Below are positions 1 to 7,942 of a DNA stretch of 64,000 bases, in pieces (positions within the stretch are counted from its first letter, which is position 1; each line of letters opens with the position of its first letter). The stretch covers positions 1-64,000 of the forward strand of contig JAUNKF010000002.1 in assembly GCA_030532895.1 (NCBI GenBank), given 5' to 3'. A program made the translations under genes and the position numbers. The notes under the pieces are model-generated. The model had not been told where the DNA came from, ran no database searches, and saw only the letters and a program-made list of their open reading frames with translations. The stretch is from Lautropia sp. GTDB lineage: Bacteria > Pseudomonadota > Gammaproteobacteria > Burkholderiales > Burkholderiaceae_E.

Positions 1-2
1 GG

Positions 3-497
3 CATGGGCATGGGCGCGCGCGGGCCAAGGATCATGGCGGTAGTGCTCGGCATGCAGACCTGAACCTGCGGGCCGCTTACCTGCATGTGCTGACGGATGC
101 GGCTACTTCGGTGTTTGCCATCATTGCCTTGTTGGGCGGTAAATACTGGGGCGCGAGCTGGCTCGACCCGTTGATGGGGATCGTTGGTGCCGTGGTGGTG
201 GCCATCTGGGCCAAGGGCTTGTTGGTCGATTGCGCTCGTGTATTGCTGGATGCCGAGATGGATGATCCGGTGGTGGTGCGTGTGCGCCGGCTGCTGGCGA
301 CTGCCCCGGTGCCGGTGAATCTGGACGATCTGCACATCTGGCGCGTGTCGCATCAGAAATATGCTTGCATCATGTCCGTGTCGGTGCCGGCGGGTGGCGG
401 TTCGTCAGCCGCCGAGCCGTTGTCGGCCGCTGTCGTTCATCGCCTGCTGGCAGCGGAGACGCGCATCGTGCATCTGACGGTCGAAATCAACGGGTGA
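3..497 (+). CDS. dmeF: CDF-family metal efflux transporter, DmeF-like (5' truncated by window edge)
   Basis: This is the C-terminal 164 codons of a cation diffusion facilitator; the start lies outside the window. The reading frame is open from base 3. It begins with a His-rich cytoplasmic loop (HGHGRARAKDHGG), then a transmembrane segment with the metal-site signature HVLTDA, then another membrane helix (PLMGIVGAVVVAIWAKGLL), then the cytoplasmic C-terminal domain ending in VEING. CDF proteins exchange cytoplasmic divalent metal for protons. The wording of the TM5-TM6 stretch matches the DmeF subgroup known for Co/Ni efflux, although zinc is also possible given the zinc genes nearby. Family assignment is firm; metal specificity is inferred. 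Confidence 0.88.
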   Translation, partial: HGHGRARAKDHGGSARHADLNLRAAYLHVLTDAATSVFAIIALLGGKYWGASWLDPLMGIVGAVVVAIWAKGLLVDCARVLLDAEMDDPVVVRVRRLLATAPVPVNLDDLHIWRVSHQKYACIMSVSVPAGGGSSAAEPLSAAVVHRLLAAETRIVHLTVEING

Positions 498-1140
498 TGG
501 CGGGGGGCTGGCACCAGGCTGAAAGTGCCATATGTCTGCCAGGTAACACGCAAGTGTTTGCGTTTCCATCTGATACCGGGCGTATCGACAGGGGGTGAAT
601 CGGTGATTTGGTGCCGTTGGCCGAACGATTTGGCGCCGATGTTTTTTACACCTGTACGTTCGGTTTACGCTGAAGAGACCCTTTGAGTCACATCAGTCTT
701 GTCAGACGCGCTTGGGTATCTCGTGTCAGTATAGAGGCGGGAATCATCCGATGGGTGTGAGCCTGACAGGGTTGTTTGTGTGGGCATGAGGTGCTGTGTC
801 GGGATGTCTGACGGGATCAGAGATCGTTCTGGCACGGTGGGCCGAGTGGCGACGAATGATCGGTTCGGTTCTGAATCAGTTGATGGTTCCAGAAAGCGCC
901 TCCTGATGGAACCAGCAGCTTCCGTTCCTCATGCAAAGAAGGCGTGCTCACCGGTCGTCCTGGGCGTGTGGGAGCGAATCAGTTCGTCTCCGATGAGGGC
1001 TTGATGACCGGGATGGCCAAAGGGGGCAAAGGCAGCCCGGCGGCTGACGGTCTGGCCAGCCAGGAAACCGTCCAACCGCCTCGGATATCGCCTTTGTCGG
1101 TGTGACAGCATGGTTAGTCGCCATATCGTAGTATGATCGC
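498..1140. other. Gene-free spacer between the CDF exporter and the MarR gene
   Basis: About 640 bp without a convincing coding frame; the short open frames here lack ribosome sites and family resemblance. Around 955-1012 there is a degenerate copy of the dispersed palindromic element (GCGAATCAGTTCGTCTCC core). A TATGAT hexamer at 1132-1137, only a few bases before the MarR ATG, could be a -10 box and would imply a very short leader, but no good -35 is visible. Confidence 0.5.
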
Positions 1141-1647
1141 ATGATGGAAATTGATCTTGAGCCAAAATATCTGGCACTGTTTTCCGAGGCAGAAAGCCAG
1201 CAGATGCCTGATCTCGACAGCCTTCGGCTGTGCTTTCAGGCGATGTCCTTGTCGTCCCTGATCGAGCGTGAAGGGGCCGCCATGTTGGCCCCTCACGGCT
1301 TGTCGGAAGGGCGCTTCGTGCTGCTTTCCTTGTTGGAACCGTACAAGGAAGGTTTGCCACCGCATGTACTGGCGGATCAGGCCGGGGTGGCGAGGGCCAC
1401 CATCACCGGGCTGGTTGATGGCATGGTGCGTGATGGCATGGTCGAGCGGCACGGCAATCCGGAAGATCGCCGCTCGAATCTGGTTCGGCTGACCCGCAAG
1501 GGACGCCAGCTGGCCAGAAAGGTGTTTGCGCAGCAGGCGCGGTGGTTTGGTGGGCTTTTTGCCTCGCTCTCGACGACCGAGCGGCGCCAGCTCTCGCGCA
1601 CGTTGAGCAAGCTGTCGGCCGATATCCGGGAGCAGGCAGCCGCCTGA
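1141..1647 (+). CDS. MarR-family transcriptional regulator
   Basis: A 168-residue protein of the usual MarR length. The winged helix-turn-helix spans roughly residues 55-125: LSEGRFVLLSLLEPY leads in, GVARATITGLVDGMVRDG is the recognition region and RHGNPEDRRSNLVRLT is the wing with the characteristic DxRS-like turn. N- and C-terminal helices would form the dimer interface. MarR proteins are small-molecule-responsive repressors that usually control a neighbouring gene. The nearest are the CDF exporter upstream on the same strand and zur downstream on the opposite strand, so no target is evident. The start has no clear Shine-Dalgarno; the second ATG (1144) is an alternative. Confidence 0.85.
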   Translation: MMEIDLEPKYLALFSEAESQQMPDLDSLRLCFQAMSLSSLIEREGAAMLAPHGLSEGRFVLLSLLEPYKEGLPPHVLADQAGVARATITGLVDGMVRDGMVERHGNPEDRRSNLVRLTRKGRQLARKVFAQQARWFGGLFASLSTTERRQLSRTLSKLSADIREQAAA

Positions 1648-1825
1648 TGAGCCGCCGGAACGCGACCGCCTGGGGCGCCCGGCCTTGACGGGTCAGGCGC
1701 CCATGTTTCACGCTTCGTGTTTCGCGTGCCATTCACGCGTGATAACGCCTGTTTGGCGCGCAGAGCCGGATGGATGCGCTTCTTGCGTTGAGCATCGACA
1801 GGCAAGCGTGTTTGGCCGCTGAAGG

Positions 1826-2398
1826 TCAGGCTCTGCTGGCAGATCGGTTCGTGCTGGCAGACCCGTTCGGGCTGCAATGGTCGCACCGCCCCTTGATTTC
1901 GAGGCTGGCGGCTGAAAACCCGCTCCGGCTGGCAAACTGGTGCAGTGTGTGCGTCAGGGCATCGATCACCTCGGTGTCCTCGCACTCGGCCGCCTGACCA
2001 CAATGCTCACAGATCAGCATGACGGGAAAACCATGATCATGGTGATCATGGTGGCCGTGCTGGCAGACCAGGAAGGTGCTGGTGGCGTCGATCTTGTGCA
2101 CCAGCTCGTGCTCAACCAGAAAATCCAGCGTTCGATAGATGCTCATCGGGGCGATGCCCGGCTTCTTGGCCTGCATCTCGGCGAGCAGATCATAGGCTTT
2201 CAAGCCGCCCGCGTGTTGTTGTAGCAGCGTCAGCACGTCGATGCGCAACGGCGTGAGCTGGGCGCCACGTTTATGGCAATGCAGCAGCAGCTCATCGATG
2301 AATGGGCGTGTGTCGGGTGGCAGGCTGCCGATATGGTCAGCAAGGCTTTCTCGACTGGGTTGCCGTGTTTTGTCGGTGGCAGGTTTTCGGGCTGACAT
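1826..2398 (-). CDS. zur: Fur-family zinc uptake regulator Zur
   Basis: A 190-residue Fur-superfamily repressor. The N-terminal winged helix (about residues 35-100, with PMSIYRTLDFLVEHELVHKI as the DNA-reading helix and wing) is followed by the metal-sensing dimerisation domain. That domain has a His-rich hinge (CQHGHHDHHDHGF) and two structural Cys pairs, CEHC and CDHC. The His-rich hinge, the CxxC pairs and the adjacent zinc-import genes favour Zur over Fur. With zinc bound it should repress the import operon ending at 2562. A TTG one codon upstream (2401) is possible but the ATG at 2398 is the simpler start. A copy of the dispersed palindrome separates zur from the permease gene, so zur may have its own promoter. 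Confidence 0.88.
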   Translation of the reverse strand: MSARKPATDKTRQPSRESLADHIGSLPPDTRPFIDELLLHCHKRGAQLTPLRIDVLTLLQQHAGGLKAYDLLAEMQAKKPGIAPMSIYRTLDFLVEHELVHKIDATSTFLVCQHGHHDHHDHGFPVMLICEHCGQAAECEDTEVIDALTHTLHQFASRSGFSAASLEIKGRCDHCSPNGSASTNRSASRA

Positions 2399-2510
2399 CA
2401 AGCTGATACATCGAACGCTAATGTTTCAGTTTAACCTGCTTTGTGGGCAAGGGGGACGAAAGCCGGGCAGCCTGATGCTGGTATCCCTCATCGATGTCTG
2501 ATCTGCGCTG

Positions 2511-2581
2511 GCGCATGTCATGCGTTGTTCGTTCCCGCAACAGCCCCGCTGGGTGAGCATCTCACGCGTGCCATGACCCGC
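2511..2581. repeat. Dispersed palindromic element, copy 1 (zur/permease junction)
   Basis: The left arm GCGCATGTCATGCG (2511-2524) and right arm CGCGTGCCATGACCCGC (2565-2581) flank a core with GTTCGTTCCC. The right arm overlaps the 3' end of the permease gene and encodes its last few residues (GSWHA and the stop). Confidence 0.55.
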
Positions 2582-3596
2582 CCGTCTTGAAGGCTGAGGC
2601 CAGACCCAGTACCGACAAGGAGATGGCCACACAGGTGCCGCTGGGCCAGTCCATGGACCATGACACGGCCAGTCCCATCGTGCAGGCCAGGGCTGCCAGC
2701 AGGCAGCTGCCCGTGACCGAGACGCCCAGGCGATGCCAGAGCGATGGGCCGATCAGCATGGCAAAGACCAAATAGAGGCCAAGTACCGGTACGGCCACGC
2801 TCAGGGCGATCGCAAAAACCGGGTAAAACACGCTATCGCGCCAGTGAGCTGACGGTGGCGGCAGGGCGCTTGCTGGTGAGTCGTGCCCATTGGGCGCGGT
2901 GATGGGGCTGCGACGGCCCTCGAAGCATGACATCGACCACACCAGGGCACTGATCGCACCCAGCCACAGGACGGGAGGCCAGGTGGCCCATAGCACATCG
3001 GCGGCCAGCAGCGTATCGAGCTGTTCGCGTCCGTGCGGGTCGGTCGATGCCATCAACAGCGCGGTGCTGGCAGCCGCCACATAGACGAGACCGATCAGCG
3101 CTTCACGGTGGCCGGGCACGCGGCGGGCCAGATACCAGACGAGCAGGGCGCCGACGCTTGCGAACAGGGCGGGCAACAGCAGCTCCAGGTTGGTGAGCAA
3201 TGTGTTGAGCCATGGCGGCCAGTCCGCGCTGGCAGCCGACAGGGATGGGTCTGCGACCGTGCCTGTGCTTGTCGGCTCAAGCTGCATCGTGACAGCATGC
3301 TCTCCATGACCATGACCATGACCATGATCATGCACGTGACGGTGGCCCTGAGAATGAGCGTGGCTGTGGCTGACGCTGTGCCCCGATACCGGCCGGGGGG
3401 CGTCGGCGTGCCGTCGTGCATGGGCACGGTCGGCGAGCAGATGCCCGGCCAGTGCGCCGCAGGCTGCTACCTGGGCGACGGCCAGGTCGATGAAGATGAC
3501 GCCGCGTGCAAGCACTTGCCGGCCAAGGGGCACGAGGGCCAGGCACCCGAAGAGCAGGGCGGCTGCGGGGGCGGCCAGCCAGGCCAGCTCAGTCAC
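2562..3596 (-). CDS. znuB: Zinc/metal ABC transporter permease (ZnuB/AztB-like)
   Basis: A 344-residue polytopic inner-membrane protein of the ABC-3 permease family that imports Zn(II) (or Mn). It opens with hydrophobic helices containing RGVIFIDLAVAQVAACGALAG, a typical family stretch. A long, strikingly His-rich loop (about residues 72-98, with HVHDHGHGHGHGEH) then interrupts the first two helices. The remaining helices carry ADVLWATWPP and the conserved VPVLGLYLVFAMLIGPSLW region. The start overlaps the end of the binding-protein gene by 8 bp, indicating translational coupling. No partner ATPase gene is present in the window. The final codons come from a dispersed repeat. Confidence 0.85.
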   Translation of the reverse strand: MTELAWLAAPAAALLFGCLALVPLGRQVLARGVIFIDLAVAQVAACGALAGHLLADRAHARRHADAPRPVSGHSVSHSHAHSQGHRHVHDHGHGHGHGEHAVTMQLEPTSTGTVADPSLSAASADWPPWLNTLLTNLELLLPALFASVGALLVWYLARRVPGHREALIGLVYVAAASTALLMASTDPHGREQLDTLLAADVLWATWPPVLWLGAISALVWSMSCFEGRRSPITAPNGHDSPASALPPPSAHWRDSVFYPVFAIALSVAVPVLGLYLVFAMLIGPSLWHRLGVSVTGSCLLAALACTMGLAVSWSMDWPSGTCVAISLSVLGLASAFKTGGSWHA

Positions 3597-4590
3597 GATG
3601 GTCTCCGGTGGCTTGTCCGACCGAGGGCTTGGGCCTTTGGTGAGCTGCCATCAAGCTGTCCAGCAGCGTCTGGAACAGCTGGCTCAGGTTGGGCGCTTCG
3701 CTGTCGTCGCCATCGGTCGGGCTGGCGGGCAGATGCAACACGGGTGGGTGTTGGGGAAGCTGTTGGCTGAGCCAGGCGGAGGGCCGGGTGTCCTGGTACA
3801 GGGCCGTCACGATGGCGGCCGGTGCCTGATGGCGTGTCTGGGACAGTGTCTGTTGAAGATGGCCGGGCGTGGGCGGCAGGCCCGGTTTGGGTTCCAGGTC
3901 GGCGATGGGCTGGATGCCGAGCCATCGCCATAGATAGCTGAAGGTGCCGTGTTGCACGACGATGGGCATGCCCTGCAGCGCTGTGCGCTGCGCCTCCCAT
4001 CGGACAAGGTGTGCTTGCCAGCGGGCTTGCCATGTGTCGTGCCGTTGACCGATGGCCTCGGCTTCGGCGGGCAGCAATTGCTGAAGTCGCTGATTCAAGG
4101 CACGTGCCACGGTGGCCAGACGCTGTGGGTCGAGGTGAAGATGCGGATTGCCTTCAGGGTGCACATCACCATCGAAGGGCGTGATGGTGCCCTGATGGGG
4201 GTCGATCAGCCGCACGTGCTGCGCCGCGTAGAAGAGACCTGGCTTGCCGTCTTGCACCTTGGGGTTGCTGGCGCGGCGCTGCAGCATCGGCAGCCAGCCA
4301 GCTTCCAGCGAGACGCCCGTGCAGACGGCCAGATCGGCACGTCTGAGGGCAGCGATCAGGCTGGGGCGTGCCTCGATATGGTGCGGATCCTGACGGGCAT
4401 GGGTGGCGGTGCGGATGTTCGCATCGGGCTTCAACACGCGCACGAGTGCCGCCCATTCCGGCTCACAGGCGAAAACTTCGAAGGCCGCCGCCGCCTGGGG
4501 CGCCAGCAGGGTGATGGCCAGCATCAGGCACGCAGGCTGGCGTAGCCCCCGCTTTGGTGAGCGGATTCGGGGAGTCATCGACTGCGCCAT
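3589..4590 (-). CDS. znuA: Zinc ABC transporter substrate-binding protein (ZnuA/AztC-like)
   Basis: A cluster A-I (ZnuA-type) periplasmic binding protein of about 333 residues. A Sec signal (ACLMLAITLLAPQAAAA) precedes the mature start FEVFACEPEWAAL. Likely metal ligands are visible in order: DPHHIE, GNPHLHLDP, and the His in VVQHGTFSYLWRWLGI; the family's last ligand would be an acidic residue near the C terminus. It should bind periplasmic zinc and hand it to the permease encoded immediately downstream (8-bp overlap). An ATG at 4590 preceded by AGGA at a long spacing was chosen; the frame is open to an ATG at 4623, but that lies inside a repeat copy. A second ATG at 4578 is also possible. 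Confidence 0.87.
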   Translation of the reverse strand: MAQSMTPRIRSPKRGLRQPACLMLAITLLAPQAAAAFEVFACEPEWAALVRVLKPDANIRTATHARQDPHHIEARPSLIAALRRADLAVCTGVSLEAGWLPMLQRRASNPKVQDGKPGLFYAAQHVRLIDPHQGTITPFDGDVHPEGNPHLHLDPQRLATVARALNQRLQQLLPAEAEAIGQRHDTWQARWQAHLVRWEAQRTALQGMPIVVQHGTFSYLWRWLGIQPIADLEPKPGLPPTPGHLQQTLSQTRHQAPAAIVTALYQDTRPSAWLSQQLPQHPPVLHLPASPTDGDDSEAPNLSQLFQTLLDSLMAAHQRPKPSVGQATGDHRD

Positions 4591-4606
4591 GGGTGTGTTG
4601 TTTCCT

Positions 4607-4630
4607 GGGATGAATGGGTGCATGACTCGT
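4607..4630. repeat. Dispersed palindromic element, half copy 2
   Basis: GGGATGAATGGGTGCATGACTCG matches the right arm of the family. It sits between the barrel gene stop and the binding-protein start, inside the zinc operon. Confidence 0.45.
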
Positions 4631-4631
4631 G

Positions 4632-6119
4632 CTAAAAGGCGTGGGCAGCATGTGCACCCAAGCTGATCACGTATTGCAGTTGCACGCTGCGCTGCACGGG
4701 CCTGATGCCGCGGGCGCCATGCTGGTGTGCATACTGCAGACGAAGGCTTTGCAGGTGTGAGGGCTTCCAGGCCAGCATGATGCTGCGCTCGCGCAGTTGC
4801 CCGGCATGAAAATGATCGCCATGCGGCATCTGTACCGACAGCCGGTCGAAGCGGACACCGCTTTCCCAGGAGGGCGAAAAGCGCCAGACGATGCTTAGAT
4901 AATGGGCGCTATGGTGTTGGTTGCGGCGGGCATGAGGCCCCAGCTCGCTGATGCGCGCATGCTCCCACGAGAGCCGTAGCTGCCGCTCGCGGTTGTTCCC
5001 ATCAGGTGCCCATTTCCAGGTCAGGTCGGCAAGCCACAGTGTGCGGCCACTGAATGCGGCGCCGTGGGCGTGTGTGTGGCCTTCGTGGTGATGATCGTGA
5101 TCATGCCCGTGGTCGTGGTCATGATCGGCTTCACCGGCGGCATCGCGACGGTTTTTCAGCCAGGAGATACCGGCTTGCCAGCTATGGGCGTCGTTCAGAT
5201 CGCCACCGATGCGGGCCGACAGCACCATCGCGGCCGGGTTCCGGTGGCGTGTGTCCGGGGTGGCTGCCTGAACCAGCTGGCGACCGCGGAACACCTCGGC
5301 ACCCAAGCGCAGATACAGCGCGGTGGGGGCCGTCCAGTTGAGCCGTGCGCCATCATCGAACCAGTGTCCACCGAGGAAGGCGCGATACAGCAGCGGTCGC
5401 TCGACGAAATCATCGGCGTGCGGGTGTTGCTCGTTCAGGTAGCCGAGCTGGGAGGCGAAACGGCCGGCCCGAAGATCCAGCCCGGCGGGCAGCGTGCGCG
5501 TCTGCGCCCACAGCTCTTCCAGTTCGGCCTCGATGCTGCCGTCATGGTGGTGGGCCGCCACCGTCAGCTGTGCATCGAGGTGCCGCGTGAGCGGGCCGTT
5601 CAGCGACAGGTCGCTGTGGCCCAGCGCCAACCCCTGTTCACGGGCGCCCAGCGCGGGCGCACGGGAGGTGGCGGCCACATCGAGCACCATGCCCCATTGC
5701 CAGCCGCCGGGCAGTTGGCCGCTGTTGAGGGCGGGCGTATGGTGTCCGGATGCTTCGTACTGACCCAAGGGCATCCTTGCGGGCGTGCTGCTTGTCTTGA
5801 CGGGGGCGGGTTCTGCCAGGCTGTCTGGCTGACTCTGACTCTGACTCTGACTCTGACCCTGCACCTGAACCTGAGCCGAAGCCGAAGCGAGTGAACCGAG
5901 TGCGGCCACCAGGGTGATCAGCCAGCGCCGCCCGACATGGCCGACCTGCTCGTGCCGCCCGGCGTGCTGGTGCTGGCAGCCGATCGTTTGGGGATCGGCG
6001 GTGAGCAGCGGGGCCGACTGGGGGACGGGCGTGGCCTGCCGTGTTGTGAGGCTTCGCTTCCGTGGAAAGGCACGAGCGGTACCAAAGACGTGTTTTCGTG
6101 TCATTTGTCGGCTTGTCAT
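4632..6119 (-). CDS. Outer-membrane beta-barrel of the zinc operon
   Basis: A 495-residue predicted outer-membrane porin-like protein. It has an unusually long leader of about 60 residues before a signal-like helix (RRWLITLVAALGSLASASAQ), then a Gln/Ser repeat (QSQSQSQSQ) and a linker. Alternating amphipathic strands follow, ending in the terminal Phe expected of a barrel (...GAHAAHAF). A loop about residues 325-350 is extremely His/Asp-rich (DHDHDHGHDHDHHHEG). It lies 14 bp after the chaperone gene and 9 bp before the dispersed repeat ahead of the binding protein, so it is co-transcribed with zinc uptake. I infer a TonB-independent route for zinc across the outer membrane. No ribosome site marks the start (ATGs at 6119 and 6104). 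Confidence 0.75.
   Translation of the reverse strand: MTSRQMTRKHVFGTARAFPRKRSLTTRQATPVPQSAPLLTADPQTIGCQHQHAGRHEQVGHVGRRWLITLVAALGSLASASAQVQVQGQSQSQSQSQPDSLAEPAPVKTSSTPARMPLGQYEASGHHTPALNSGQLPGGWQWGMVLDVAATSRAPALGAREQGLALGHSDLSLNGPLTRHLDAQLTVAAHHHDGSIEAELEELWAQTRTLPAGLDLRAGRFASQLGYLNEQHPHADDFVERPLLYRAFLGGHWFDDGARLNWTAPTALYLRLGAEVFRGRQLVQAATPDTRHRNPAAMVLSARIGGDLNDAHSWQAGISWLKNRRDAAGEADHDHDHGHDHDHHHEGHTHAHGAAFSGRTLWLADLTWKWAPDGNNRERQLRLSWEHARISELGPHARRNQHHSAHYLSIVWRFSPSWESGVRFDRLSVQMPHGDHFHAGQLRERSIMLAWKPSHLQSLRLQYAHQHGARGIRPVQRSVQLQYVISLGAHAAHAF
5829..5857. repeat. Hexanucleotide tandem repeat (CTGACT)n
   Basis: Nearly five copies of CTGACT lie in the barrel gene just after the signal peptide and encode the alternating Ser/Gln tract. 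The unit length is a multiple of three, so slippage would change tract length without a frameshift. Confidence 0.8.
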
Positions 6120-6132
6120 GTGATACGTCAGC

Positions 6133-7461
6133 TTATCGTGTGATGCCTACCCAGGTCATGGCGGCCGGGCTGAAGTCGAGCTTGTCACGGCGTGTGATGG
6201 CATGTGAGCTGCTGTCGAAGTGCCACAGCTCGCGGGTTTTCGGGTTGGTGATGTACATCTCGTCCTGCGTGCCGCTGGCGGTGAGGCTGGGCCAGGGGGC
6301 CGCATCCGGCAGGCTGATGAAGTGGTCGGTGCGCTTGATCGTCTTCCAGCTGCCGTTGTCGAACTGCAGGGTATAGAGCGTGCCTTTGCTGTTCAGGATC
6401 AACAGGCGGCCACTTTTGTCGAAGGCGGAGGTTTGACGGGTGGTGCCGGCATCCCAGCCTTCCAGGGCAATCGGGGTGGCCGTACCCTTGGCGCCGTTGA
6501 TGGCAAAGAAAGTCGTGGTGCGGGGGGCGGTGGTGGTGTTGCCGTAGCCCACCAGGTGGCCGGTGTGTGCCTGGTGGCTGAAGGCCGAGGCGATGCGTGG
6601 GGTGGTGAGCAGCTTCGTCTCGGTGAACCGGGAGCCATCACGTTTGATCAGCAGTGCACCATCGTTGCAGCCCACCACCGAATAATCGCCTGAGCTGTCG
6701 CCTCCGTGCAGCCGCTCGCAGGCTGTGCTCAGGATGCTGACGGGCTGGTAGCTCGTGCCCTGGCGGCTGAAGACCTGCACGCGATCGGGCAGTACGTCGT
6801 TGCCGGTAGCGGGTTTGGTGCGCATCGAGACGAGCAGCAGATCGTCCAGAGGCAGCGCCAGCCCGTGCATCGGGCTGGCCAGCGAAACACCGGCCAGGGG
6901 CTTGCCGGTGCTGATGCCTTGCTCGGTCAGCACTTGCGTGGTGGCGTTGACCGGTGGCGTGCTGTCGGCTTGCCCATCCATGAAGAGGGCGGCCTGACCA
7001 TTGGTCAACGCGTTGTAATGGGTGGGTTTGGCACCGTCCAGCTGCCAGCTCAGCAGTGTCGAGCCTCGGCGGTAATCGTGGGCGTGATCGCCGTGGTCTT
7101 CCTGAAAGATGCCACCATCCACCAGTTGCACCCGGTTCTGGGTGCGCTGGATGGCGAGCGCATAGCGCTTGCCGGGGCTGGCGTAGACGCTCGATGCCGG
7201 GGCGGCCAGCGTGTGCCGCATCTCCACCTTGTGCTCATCCAGGTCATAGACATGCAGGGCTGCTGCCTCGTGTTCGGCGATGGCCAGACGTCCCTTCGTG
7301 TCGATGCGGGTCTGGCCGTGGTCGTGATCGTCGTGTCCGCCACCGCCACCACCGCAGGCGGTGAGTGCCGCCAGCAGCACGGTGACGACGAGGGGGCGCA
7401 GTGGATGTGTGCGGCAAGGCGCAGGGCAGCCGGTGAGGGTCGGGCATGATGCAGCGGGCAT
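6133..7461 (-). CDS. aztD: AztD-like periplasmic zinc chaperone lipoprotein
   Basis: A 442-residue lipoprotein. The signal RPLVVTVLLAALTAC ends in a lipobox, and the mature protein starts C-GGGGGG followed by a metal-binding HDDHDHG. The body has repeating beta-blade wording (RLAIAEHEAAALHVYDLDE, SVYASPGKRYALAIQRTQ) and a second His-rich site, EDHGDHAHDY, both typical of the AztD beta-propeller family. AztD proteins bind zinc in the periplasm and pass it to the zinc-binding protein of an ABC importer; the next genes encode such a protein and permease. The ATG at 7461 has AGGAGA at good spacing, so it is preferred to the upstream in-frame starts (7479, 7500). This is the first gene of the operon. 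Confidence 0.8.
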   Translation of the reverse strand: MPAASCPTLTGCPAPCRTHPLRPLVVTVLLAALTACGGGGGGHDDHDHGQTRIDTKGRLAIAEHEAAALHVYDLDEHKVEMRHTLAAPASSVYASPGKRYALAIQRTQNRVQLVDGGIFQEDHGDHAHDYRRGSTLLSWQLDGAKPTHYNALTNGQAALFMDGQADSTPPVNATTQVLTEQGISTGKPLAGVSLASPMHGLALPLDDLLLVSMRTKPATGNDVLPDRVQVFSRQGTSYQPVSILSTACERLHGGDSSGDYSVVGCNDGALLIKRDGSRFTETKLLTTPRIASAFSHQAHTGHLVGYGNTTTAPRTTTFFAINGAKGTATPIALEGWDAGTTRQTSAFDKSGRLLILNSKGTLYTLQFDNGSWKTIKRTDHFISLPDAAPWPSLTASGTQDEMYITNPKTRELWHFDSSSHAITRRDKLDFSPAAMTWVGITR

Positions 7462-7636
7462 GAGGATCTCCTGAAGCATGGACAAGGGGAAAAGAGGCAA
7501 CGTAACGTCTCGTCAGACAAGAGGGGGTGCTGGCATCCGGGGAAGACCGGGCCGACAGGGCGCTGATCACTGAAGGGGCCGATGACCGGGCAGCCTGAGC
7601 CACTGTTTGTCTGAGACGCATCCTGTATTGAAGTAG

Positions 7637-7655
7637 ATGTTATATCGTAACTCAT
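7637..7655. promoter_or_regulatory. Zur-box-like palindrome upstream of the zinc operon
   Basis: ATGTTATATCGTAACTCAT is an imperfect palindrome resembling the proteobacterial Zur operator (GTTATAATATAAC core): GTTAT...GTAAC with flanking AT/AT. It lies about 175 bp before the chaperone start, in the only long spacer of the zinc cluster. Binding is inferred. Confidence 0.6.
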
Positions 7656-7942
7656 GAAAGAGACAAATCAGCAGGCGAATCATGGTGTGATGACCCGAGA
7701 AACCGCCCTGTATCCGGTAAAACGACAATGGCGAGCCGTCTCGGGGCAGGGCACCATGAAAGGTTGTCGTTCCTGCTACGCCAGGCGCTTGGGCCCCAGG
7801 AATCGCGATGGCGAGCAAGGGGCGCTGCGGTCGATTGGTGCCGGCGACTGCCCTGTGACTCAAGCGCCTGAGGGTCGGTGCATCAGACGTGCTGGCTTGC
7901 GGGGACGCATCCGTTCACCATGCGCGCCAAGGAGGGGTGCCC

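Noticed and set aside
3300-3340. Run of CATGAC-like repeats resembling a microsatellite
   Set aside because: It is the coding strand of the His/Gly/Asp-rich loop of the permease; the repeat is explained by codon content.
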